From Thalassobaculum sp965228445 (GTDB taxonomy: Bacteria; Pseudomonadota; Alphaproteobacteria; Thalassobaculales; Thalassobaculaceae): DNA of 64,000 bases. The notes under the pieces are model-generated. The model was not told the DNA's origin and searched no databases. It worked only from the letters and a program-made list of their open reading frames with translations. The translations under genes and the position numbers were made by a program. The stretch lies in assembly GCA_965228445.1 (NCBI GenBank), contig OZ245813.1:4774001-4838000 (forward strand), given 5' to 3'. Of this stretch, positions 51,484 through 58,994 are shown piece by piece (the first letter of the stretch is position 1; each line of letters begins with the position of its first letter).

Positions 51484-53943
51484 ATGAACTCCCAATCCAA
51501 GACCGATGCCAATGTGATCGTGCGCGACCCGATCTGCGGCATGACGGTCGATCCCGACGCGGGCAAGCCTCGGCACGAGCATGCTGGCCACACCTACCAC
51601 TTCTGCTCCGGTCGCTGTCGAGACAAGTTCGCGGCGACCCCGGACGTTTACATCACGGCGGAGGATCCGGTCTGCGGCATGAGCGTCGACCGTGCCTCCG
51701 CAGAGCACATGTCCAAGCACGCCGGAGAGCGGTTCTACTTCTGCTCTGAGCGATGCAAGACTCGCTTCGAGGCTGAACCCGAGGCCTTCCTTGGAGGCCG
51801 CTCCGCAACGGAGCCGATGCCGGAGGGGACGCTCTATACCTGTCCTATGGATCCCGAGATCATCCAGGATCATCCCGGCGACTGCCCAATCTGCGGCATG
51901 GCGCTGGAGCCGATGACCCCGACCGCTGATGCCGGCCCCAACCCCGAACTGATAGAATTCCGCCGCCGTCTCTGGATCGGGGGGCCTCTGGCGGTGGGGG
52001 TGTTTGTGTTGGAGATGGGGAATCATCTAGGACTGCCCCTCATCGAGACGCTCGGGCCGACACTGCATATCTGGCTGCAGTTCCTGTTGGCGACACCGGT
52101 CGTGATCTGGATCGCGTTTCCGTTCTTTAAGCGCGGCTGGTCATCGATCGTGAACCGAAGCCCGAACATGTGGACCCTGATCGCCCTCGGCACCGGAGCT
52201 GCATACCTGTTCAGTCTTGTCGGTCTGCTGTTGCCCAACGCTTTCCCAGCATCGTTGTTGAACCAGCACGGTCAGGCGCCGGTGTATTTTGAGGCGGCGG
52301 CCGTGATCTTGATCCTGGTGCTAGTGGGACAGGTTATGGAGCTATCGGCCCGCGAGCGGACCGGCGATGCGATCCGCGCCTTGCTCAACCTGGCCCCGAA
52401 GACGGCGCGGCGGATCACTGATGACGGTGAGGCCGATGTTCCCCTAGAGGAGGTTCGCCAGGGCGACCGTCTTCGCGTGCGCCCTGGTGAAAGTGTACCG
52501 GTTGACGGTGTGCTGCTTGAGGGCAGGTCCGCAGTGGATGAAAGCATGATCACCGGTGAGCCGGTCCCGGTCGAAAAGGCGAAAGGCGATAGCGTCACTG
52601 GCGGCACGCTCAACAAGTCCGGCAGCTTCATCATGGCGGCGGAGAAGGTTGGCGCCGACACTGTGCTGTCGCGCATCGTCGACATGGTGGCAAAGGCGCA
52701 GCGCAGCCGAGCGCCGATTCAGGCACTGGCCGACAGGGTAGCGGGATATTTCGTCCCAGCGGTTGTGCTAATCGCCCTCGCCGCGATGGCATGCTGGCTG
52801 ATCTTTGGACCGACCCCGGCGTTGTCCTACGCGGTCGTGGCCGCCGTCAGCGTGCTGATCATTGCTTGTCCCTGCGCGCTTGGCCTGGCTACGCCGATGT
52901 CAATTATGGTCGCCACCGGGCGCGGCGCCCAGGCTGGTGTGCTGATCCGCGACGCCGAAGCGCTGGAGCGTTTCGCCAAAGTCGACGTGCTGATCGTCGA
53001 CAAGACCGGGACGCTAACCGAAGGCCAACCGACGCTGACCGACGTCATTGCTGCCGAGGGCTTGCCGGAAGGCGATCTTCTGTCCCTCGTCGCTTCTCTG
53101 GAGCGGGGCTCCGAACACCCGCTAGCCGAGGCGATTGTCGACGGCGCCGAGAAACGGGGCGCGGCATTGTCAGAAACCTCAGACTTCGAGGCCGTGACCG
53201 GCAAGGGTGTGCGCGGCACCGTGTCGGGCAAGGCAGTCGCCCTCGGCAATGCGGCAATGATGCGCGATATCGGCGCTGATCCGGGGGCATTCGCTGAAGC
53301 GGCAACGTCGCTTCAGGAGCAGGGCAAGACTGCCATGTTTGTCGCGGTCGACGGCCGGGCCGCGGGTCTGATTGCCGTCGCGGACCGGCTTAAGAAGACT
53401 ACGCCCTCGGCGATCCGCGCACTGCATGAGGCCGGCCTGCGGATCGTCATGGCCACCGGCGACAGCCGACGAACCGCTGATGCGGTGGCCCGTGACCTCG
53501 GCATCGACGATGTGCGGGCCGAGGTGAGCCCGGAGGACAAGGGCGCTTTGGTTGAGGAACTTCGCGCGCAGGGGCTGAAAGTCGCGATGGCTGGCGATGG
53601 GGTAAACGACGCCCCGGCCCTAGCGGCCGCCGATGTCGGTATCGCCATGGGCACAGGGGCGGACGTCGCCGTCGAAAGTGCTGGCGTCACCCTGGTGAAG
53701 GGCGACCTCATGGGTATCGTTCGGGCCCGTCGACTGGCTCAGGCAACGATGAGCAACATCCGTCAAAACCTGTTCTTCGCTTTCGTTTACAATGCGGCAG
53801 GAGTTCCGGTCGCAGCGGGCGTCCTCTACCCCATGTTTGGTATCCTCCTGTCACCAATTGTCGCTGCGGCAGCCATGAGCCTGTCGTCAGTGTCGGTGAT
53901 CGGCAACGCCCTAAGGCTCCGAACACTTAAACTCGGACGTTGA
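51484..53943 (+). CDS. copA: Cu(I)-exporting P1B-type ATPase with tandem YHS domains
   Basis: An 819-residue copper pump. The N-terminus has two YHS domains (DPICGMTVDPDAGK to FCSGRCRDKF, and DPVCGMSVDRASAE to FCSERCKTRF), then a YTCPMDPEI...CPICGMAL heavy-metal-binding segment, instead of the usual HMA domain. The core follows: actuator TGEPVP, TM CPC at 462-464 (IACPCALGLATP), phosphorylation site Asp506 in DKTGTLTEG, the SEHPLAEAI ATP site, and GDGVNDAPALAAADVG. It exports Cu(I) from the cytoplasm. Its promoter is of CueR type, and the divergent operon encodes CueR. The name copA is also used for the multicopper oxidase; this is the ATPase. Confidence 0.95.
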   Translation: MNSQSKTDANVIVRDPICGMTVDPDAGKPRHEHAGHTYHFCSGRCRDKFAATPDVYITAEDPVCGMSVDRASAEHMSKHAGERFYFCSERCKTRFEAEPEAFLGGRSATEPMPEGTLYTCPMDPEIIQDHPGDCPICGMALEPMTPTADAGPNPELIEFRRRLWIGGPLAVGVFVLEMGNHLGLPLIETLGPTLHIWLQFLLATPVVIWIAFPFFKRGWSSIVNRSPNMWTLIALGTGAAYLFSLVGLLLPNAFPASLLNQHGQAPVYFEAAAVILILVLVGQVMELSARERTGDAIRALLNLAPKTARRITDDGEADVPLEEVRQGDRLRVRPGESVPVDGVLLEGRSAVDESMITGEPVPVEKAKGDSVTGGTLNKSGSFIMAAEKVGADTVLSRIVDMVAKAQRSRAPIQALADRVAGYFVPAVVLIALAAMACWLIFGPTPALSYAVVAAVSVLIIACPCALGLATPMSIMVATGRGAQAGVLIRDAEALERFAKVDVLIVDKTGTLTEGQPTLTDVIAAEGLPEGDLLSLVASLERGSEHPLAEAIVDGAEKRGAALSETSDFEAVTGKGVRGTVSGKAVALGNAAMMRDIGADPGAFAEAATSLQEQGKTAMFVAVDGRAAGLIAVADRLKKTTPSAIRALHEAGLRIVMATGDSRRTADAVARDLGIDDVRAEVSPEDKGALVEELRAQGLKVAMAGDGVNDAPALAAADVGIAMGTGADVAVESAGVTLVKGDLMGIVRARRLAQATMSNIRQNLFFAFVYNAAGVPVAAGVLYPMFGILLSPIVAAAAMSLSSVSVIGNALRLRTLKLGR

Positions 53944-53944
53944 A

Positions 53945-54127
53945 ATGTCATCCGTGAGGAGATTGGCGATGATATTGGTGACCGCCCTCTTTGTGCAGGT
54001 ACAGGCACCGGCCGACGTGATTGCAGAGCGTGCCATAGTCGGTGCCCGAGCAGCCGGATTGCAGATGGCTGGATCGGCGATGACCTCCGCGACAGTGGAA
54101 GGGCACGCCGTGGTCTCTTGTGTGTAG
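53945..54127 (+). CDS. Small ORF after the copper ATPase (hypothetical)
   Basis: A 60-codon frame starting one base after the ATPase stop, with a hydrophobic N-terminus (LAMILVTALFVQVQAPADV) that could be a signal peptide and one Cys at the end. It may be a small exported protein co-translated with the pump. No family is recognised, so this is weak. Confidence 0.35.
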   Translation: MSSVRRLAMILVTALFVQVQAPADVIAERAIVGARAAGLQMAGSAMTSATVEGHAVVSCV

Positions 54128-54631
54128 GTTGCGGGTCGAATTACCGGAGCAGCGGCCAGCGTCAAGTCTGGATCACCGCTGAACTTCAAAGCTCCCGCGC
54201 TCAGCCGTGGGGGTAGTTCGGTTGAAACGATTATTAACATCCCAACGCGATTCTCGCCGCTGTCTTAACCAGGTTTCTGTGCTGAGCGTCCACAGGTTGG
54301 CATTGGCGCATCTTCAGCCGATTGGACTGGTCCCGCATGAGACGGGTCGGGAATTTCGCAGTGCCAGCGACGACTCCCAGCACACCAGTGCTCTGGCACG
54401 ATGGCTCTTGAAATGGTCGGTTGTTTGATCCCGCAGAATTACAAGGGTGCCAATTTCCAACGGCCGCTAAGGGTAGAACGGCTCGTGGGTGTTCAGTAGC
54501 AGCTTTGGGTCGAACGTTCCAGGTCGGTTCGGCATTTCCCTCTCAATATCGATTAGGTTGTTTCAGCCGCTATCTAGCATCGCTAATATAGTTACATAGC
54601 TCGGCGAGAGATCGGGCTTGGGAGGACTCGC
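54128..54631. other. Intergenic region upstream of aioX
   Basis: About 500 bases without a supported gene; a 73-codon frame at 54207 has no family likeness. The section near 54460-54525 (ACGGCCGCTAAGGG, then AGCAGCTTTGGGTCGAACG) resembles the dispersed motif of other gaps. The last 80 bases are A+T-rich and should hold the aioXSR promoter; GGAGGA at 54621-54626 is the ribosome site. Confidence 0.45.
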
Positions 54632-55537
54632 ATGCCGAATATGGAGTCGGAGACCGGCTTGCGGCACGCGCATCTGGCGACGAGCCGTCGCGGCATGGTG
54701 GCGGGTTCAATTGCCAGCATTGCTTTGGCCGCCTCGCCTCTGTCACTAGATGCCGCCGATGACGAAATCCGGTTCGGCCTGACCCCAGTCATGCTGACAT
54801 CTGATCTAGATCTGCTGGAAACGCTGCGCCGCTACCTGGAAAATGCCACTGGCCGGGCCGTGCGGTTGGTCACAAAGCGAACCTACCAGGAAATCACTGC
54901 ACTTCTCGTGACGGGCCAATTGGATGCCGCCTGGATCTGCGGCTACCCCTTTGTCCGTTACGCGGACCGGCTCTCGCTGGTGGCTGTTCCGGTTTGGAAA
55001 GGACAGCCGCTCTACCGATCGTATCTGATCGTCGGGCATGACCGGAAGGCGAACCAAGCGGCCGAACTGGCCGGAGACATACATGCATTTTCCGATCCGG
55101 ACAGCAATTCGGGGTTTCTCGTCACCGAAGCCTTGATTGCCTCATTGGAGCGGGATCCCAGGACATTCTTCGGCCGGACCTTCTTTACCTATGGCCATAG
55201 GAACGTTGTTCGGGCGGTCGCAAGCGGGCTGGCACAGAGCGGGAGTGTTGACGGGTATGTTTGGGATGTGCTTTCCGAGGTCGAACCCGCCATGGTCGGC
55301 CAGACGCGGATACTCTGGCGCTCGGAGCTCCTAGGTTTTCCGCCAATCGCAACCTCTCGATCCAGCGCGGACCAGCCACATGTCGTCGCCTTGCAACGGG
55401 CCTTTCTGGCGATGTCCGAGGATCCGATCGGGCTAGAGGTGCTGAGCGGGTTGCGGCTTGACGGGTTCATGCGCGGGACCCCGGCATTGTTCGAGGGCAT
55501 TGCCAGAAAATATCAAGCAGTGAGGGATCTGGTATGA
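54632..55537 (+). CDS. aioX: AioX, periplasmic arsenite-binding sensor protein
   Basis: A 301-residue PhnD-like substrate-binding protein; GGAGGA precedes ATG 54632. The leader carries a twin-Arg (TSRRGMVAG), so Tat export is likely. The mature part reads IRFGLTPVMLTSDLDLLETL, then Cys103 in AAWICGYPF, which matches the Cys needed for arsenite sensing in characterised AioX proteins. It binds As(III) in the periplasm and signals to AioS. It overlaps the aioS start by four bases (ATGA), giving the standard aioXSR order. Confidence 0.93.
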   Translation: MPNMESETGLRHAHLATSRRGMVAGSIASIALAASPLSLDAADDEIRFGLTPVMLTSDLDLLETLRRYLENATGRAVRLVTKRTYQEITALLVTGQLDAAWICGYPFVRYADRLSLVAVPVWKGQPLYRSYLIVGHDRKANQAAELAGDIHAFSDPDSNSGFLVTEALIASLERDPRTFFGRTFFTYGHRNVVRAVASGLAQSGSVDGYVWDVLSEVEPAMVGQTRILWRSELLGFPPIATSRSSADQPHVVALQRAFLAMSEDPIGLEVLSGLRLDGFMRGTPALFEGIARKYQAVRDLV

Positions 55538-56985
55538 TCTGGAACGGGCGGATGTCGCGGCGCGTGCCGCTGACTGTCCGGGTTCCGGTTCTGGTGGCAC
55601 TGTTGATGGTCGTCGTAAGCGCAGTCGTCACACAACAGGTCCTGTCCCGTCTCGCAGAAACACAGCGCGCTAATCTGGCCGCCCTTGCCGGCGCCTATCT
55701 CGACGGGCTCTCGGCGGCGGTCACGGTCCCGGTGCTACGTGACGATATCTGGGAAGTATTCGACCAACTCGACCGAGCGCGTGACAAATACAGCGGCGTG
55801 CGCCCGATCAGCACGATTGTTGCCACCGCGGACGACCGTGTGGTCGCGGCATCCGAGCCGAAACGGTTCCCGACCCAGTCGCCCCTTGCGGCTCAACTTC
55901 GGGAGATCATGCCGAAGCAAGACGGCGTCGCCGTCGACCGCGTGTCGGAACGTGCCTTTGCCGCGCGTCGCCTGGACTACAACGGCAGGACGATCGGGCG
56001 AATCTACGCCGAGCTCGACATTGCACATCTTCTGATTGAACGGCGAAATGTTCTGCTAACCCTGGTTTCGACCAACGCGCTCCTGACTTTCTTGCTGGCC
56101 GGTCTTGGCTACCTGGCGGTTCGGGGCATGATCAGGCCAATCGAGGTTCTGGCCGAACGCTTCGAACAGGGATCGGCCGGCAATATGGTGCCCATTCCCG
56201 ATGCACTCGCCGGGCAAAACCCTGAAGCCATCGGGCGGCTGTATCGTCAGTACAATGACATGATCCGTGCCCTCAACGATCGGGAGGCGCTGTCGGTCCG
56301 CCTGGCGGAGGAAGAGAAGCTCGCCAGTCTGGGGCGGCTGGCGTCCGGACTGGCGCACGAGATCAACAATCCGCTGGGCGGGCTGCTCAACGCCGTCGAT
56401 ACCCTTGAGCGGCATGGCGACAACTTCGAGGTCCGCCGAACCGGCATCGACCTGTTGAAGCGCGGGCTGAAGGGGATGGAGAACGTCCTGCGCTCGACCT
56501 TGGTCACCTACAAATCGCCGGACGACCCATCTCCGCTTGCGCCGCAGGACATTGATGATCTGCGCCACCTGATCAGTCACGAGGTTCGACGGCGCTCCCT
56601 GCGGCTTGACTGGCGAAACCGGCTGGCCGGACCGATTGGTACATCCGCCGGACAGGTCCGCCAGGCGCTGTTGAACCTCCTGCTCAATGCGTGCGCTGCG
56701 AGCCCGGTGGGGGGGCGGCTGTGTCTGGATGTCAGTCTTCAGGGTAAGGATCTGATCATTGAGATCGACGACCAGGGCTCGGGGATAGGCCCCGAGTTCA
56801 AGGCGATTCTGGAAGCCAGCGCGCCGCCGGTGGCCCCGCACGGCGCGGGACTGGGCCTGTGGATTGTGCGCCGGCTGATCGATGGTCTCAACGGCTTGGC
56901 CGAGATCCGGTCCGGGGAAAGCGGAACCCGGATCCGATTGTGTATCCCAACCGCCGGATACGGGGAGACCGAGCATGTCGCGTGA
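55534..56985 (+). CDS. aioS: AioS, arsenite-responsive sensor histidine kinase
   Basis: A 483-residue kinase. TM1 (about 16-38) and TM2 (about 173-198) enclose a periplasmic domain. A HAMP-like linker follows, then HisKA with His275 in GLAHEINNPLGG, and HATPase with N-box LLNLLLNACAAS, G1 DDQGSGIG and G2 GAGLGLWIV. The GLAHEINNP type is typical of NtrB-like kinases that pair with sigma-54 activators. It would receive the As(III) signal from AioX and phosphorylate AioR, whose gene overlaps its end by 11 bp. Confidence 0.94.
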   Translation: MIWNGRMSRRVPLTVRVPVLVALLMVVVSAVVTQQVLSRLAETQRANLAALAGAYLDGLSAAVTVPVLRDDIWEVFDQLDRARDKYSGVRPISTIVATADDRVVAASEPKRFPTQSPLAAQLREIMPKQDGVAVDRVSERAFAARRLDYNGRTIGRIYAELDIAHLLIERRNVLLTLVSTNALLTFLLAGLGYLAVRGMIRPIEVLAERFEQGSAGNMVPIPDALAGQNPEAIGRLYRQYNDMIRALNDREALSVRLAEEEKLASLGRLASGLAHEINNPLGGLLNAVDTLERHGDNFEVRRTGIDLLKRGLKGMENVLRSTLVTYKSPDDPSPLAPQDIDDLRHLISHEVRRRSLRLDWRNRLAGPIGTSAGQVRQALLNLLLNACAASPVGGRLCLDVSLQGKDLIIEIDDQGSGIGPEFKAILEASAPPVAPHGAGLGLWIVRRLIDGLNGLAEIRSGESGTRIRLCIPTAGYGETEHVA

Positions 56986-58294
56986 GGCGAAGAGGGTCGA
57001 ACTGGTCGAGGACGACCCGGTGATGGGCGAGTCTCTGGTCCAACGTCTGAAGTTGGAAGGGTTCGACGTGTCGTGGACTCGCACTGGCAGACAGGCAATC
57101 GAGCGACTGGAGTGCGTTACGGCCGATGCGGTGGTCTGTGATCTGCGACTGCCTGACATGAGCGGCGAGGAGGTCTTCCGGACGTCCTGTGGCGCGAACC
57201 AGGCGCCGTTCTTGTTCATCACCGCCTATGGGGAAATCGATCAGGCGGTCCGACTCATGCGCATGGGGGCCGCGGACTATGTGACCAAGCCGTTCGAGCT
57301 ACCGGAGTTCCTCGACCGCCTGAACAACCTTGTTCAACCTCGCTTGGAAGAGCAAGGCGCCGATCTGCTCGGACCGTCGGAAAAGATCCGCAAACTCGAG
57401 GCCCTGCTGAGGCGCATCGGGCAACTCTCCAGTTCCGTGCTGCTCACTGGTGAAACCGGATCGGGCAAGGAGGTCTGCGCCCGCTTCCTTCATATGGTTT
57501 CCCCGCAGGCGCATCGCCCGTTCCTGGCGGTGAATTGCTCTGCAATTCCGCAAGAGCTCATGGAAAGCGAACTGTTCGGTCACGAGCGCGGCGCCTTCAC
57601 CTCGGCCAATGCCAGGCATCACGGATTTGCTGAACGGGCCGGCGAGGGTGTGCTGTTCCTCGATGAGATCGGCGCCATGCCGGTCACGCTTCAGGCGAAG
57701 CTGCTGCGGCTGGTCGAGGACCGTGAGTTCTTCCGTCTTGGAGGTGAGAAGCGGGTTCGGTTCGGGGCGCGTCTGATCTGCGCGACCAACGAGGACCTGG
57801 GCCGGGCCATCGCAGACGGCCGGTTTCGTGAAGACTTGTATTACCGGATCAATGTGGTTTCCGTCCGCGTTCCACCTCTTCGTGAGCGGCCAGAAGACGT
57901 GACCTGGCTGCTGGAACGGTTTATCGCGGAGTTCTCTGAATTGCATGGCCGCGAGCCGTTGGGCCTTAGTGCTCTGGCGGAGGAGGCGGCGTTGGTGCAT
58001 GACTGGCCGGGCAATGTTCGCGAGTTGCGCAACCGCGTCGAGAGGGCAGTAGCCCTGTGTCTCGGCGAGCGTATCGGGCCTGCAGACCTGTTTCCTGGCG
58101 AGCTGGGCGCTACGCCATCGACCGCCGGCTTCACGTCCTTGGCCGCTGTGCGGGAGGCGGCGGAGCGTCGTCAGATCCTTCGGGCTTTGGAGGAGACCGG
58201 GGGACAGCTAGGCCAGGCAGCAGCTCTGCTTGGCATTTCGCGCACGACCTTGTGGGAGAAGATGCACCGCTACGGGCTTTCCGAGGACCAGTGA
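56975..58294 (+). CDS. aioR: AioR, sigma-54-dependent response regulator
   Basis: A 439-residue NtrC-type activator. The receiver has EDD near 12-14, Asp56 in VCDLRLPD and Lys in YVTKPFE. The AAA+ domain (about 135-360) has Walker A GETGSGKE, the sigma-54 contact loop ERGAFTSA, Walker B GVLFLDEIG, and the Arg finger region LREDLYYRINV-like. The C-terminal helix-turn-helix (about 395-436) ends LGQAAALLGISRTTLWEKM. It activates aioBA; a palindrome and a matching sigma-54 promoter lie directly downstream of its stop. Confidence 0.95.
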   Translation: MSREAKRVELVEDDPVMGESLVQRLKLEGFDVSWTRTGRQAIERLECVTADAVVCDLRLPDMSGEEVFRTSCGANQAPFLFITAYGEIDQAVRLMRMGAADYVTKPFELPEFLDRLNNLVQPRLEEQGADLLGPSEKIRKLEALLRRIGQLSSSVLLTGETGSGKEVCARFLHMVSPQAHRPFLAVNCSAIPQELMESELFGHERGAFTSANARHHGFAERAGEGVLFLDEIGAMPVTLQAKLLRLVEDREFFRLGGEKRVRFGARLICATNEDLGRAIADGRFREDLYYRINVVSVRVPPLRERPEDVTWLLERFIAEFSELHGREPLGLSALAEEAALVHDWPGNVRELRNRVERAVALCLGERIGPADLFPGELGATPSTAGFTSLAAVREAAERRQILRALEETGGQLGQAAALLGISRTTLWEKMHRYGLSEDQ

Positions 58295-58297
58295 CAG

Positions 58298-58315
58298 TGT
58301 TCGGATTCCCGAACA
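58298..58315. promoter_or_regulatory. Palindromic upstream activator site, putative AioR-binding
   Basis: TGTTCGGATTCCCGAACA is a perfect 7-4-7 dyad, centred about 103 bp upstream of the -24 element of the aioB promoter. This is the usual distance for an enhancer-binding protein, so it is a good candidate site for AioR. Confidence 0.65.
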
Positions 58316-58408
58316 TGCGTGCTTCGGCAGTTCGAAAATCCGACACCTATGCCTCAGCGGGCTATCCGCAAGCATCTGTTTTGCCAGTTTAATTTCCCCT
58401 CCCAACTT

Positions 58409-58423
58409 TGGCAGACCCTTTGC
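58409..58423 (+). promoter_or_regulatory. Sigma-54 (-24/-12) promoter of aioBA
   Basis: TGGCAGACCCTTTGC matches the RpoN consensus (TGGCAC, five bases, TTGC) with the exact GG-GC spacing. Transcription would start near 58435, about 25 bp before the aioB start. This agrees with AioR being a sigma-54 activator. Confidence 0.85.
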
Positions 58424-58459
58424 GTTGCTTCACGCACCATGCAAATAGGGAGGAAACCA

Positions 58460-58981
58460 ATGAAACACTGCGACAGGTTGGTCGATGTAGGTCGGCGACA
58501 GTTCCTGCGGGGCGGAGCTTTGGCGACGGTCGGTGCCGCGGCATCTACCGTCGTGAGCGCGCCAGCGACGGCCGCGCCGGGATTAGCCCGGGTTGAGTAC
58601 CCGTCGAACCGCTTGGCCAACATCTCCGAGTTAGTAGTCGACGAGCCTCTGGACGTCGCCTATCCGGACAACGACGCGATGGGCGTTCTGCTCAAACTCG
58701 GCCAGCCGGTCGAGGGTGGGGCTGGGCCGGAAGGCGACATTGTCGGCTTCTCTACCACCTGCCCGCATAAGGGCTACCCGCTGAACTATCGATCACAGGA
58801 CCGCACCCTTAACTGCCCCGGCCACTACTCGCGCTTTGATGTTGAGCGCGGGGGTCAGCAGATCTGGGGGCAGGCAACACAGAACCTTCCGCAGTACACG
58901 CTGCGAGTTGACGACAAAGGTGACATCTACGCCGAAGGGATCGACGAACTGCTGTTCGGCCGCTTGTCCAACGTGCTCTGA
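58460..58981 (+). CDS. aioB: AioB, arsenite oxidase small (Rieske) subunit
   Basis: A 173-residue protein; GGGAGGAAACC precedes ATG 58460. The Tat signal GRRQFLRGGALATVGAAAS exports the folded complex. The Rieske 2Fe-2S ligands are in CPHKGYPL (about 101-108) and CPGHYSRFD (about 119-127). It passes electrons from the molybdenum subunit to a periplasmic carrier. aioA follows by 13 bp. Confidence 0.96.
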   Translation: MKHCDRLVDVGRRQFLRGGALATVGAAASTVVSAPATAAPGLARVEYPSNRLANISELVVDEPLDVAYPDNDAMGVLLKLGQPVEGGAGPEGDIVGFSTTCPHKGYPLNYRSQDRTLNCPGHYSRFDVERGGQQIWGQATQNLPQYTLRVDDKGDIYAEGIDELLFGRLSNVL

Positions 58982-58994
58982 GGGAGGATCGACC

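Noticed and set aside
53911..54240. 109-codon minus-strand frame after the copper ATPase
   Set aside because: Ala/Thr-rich without motifs; it overlaps the end of the ATPase gene and a small plus-strand frame.
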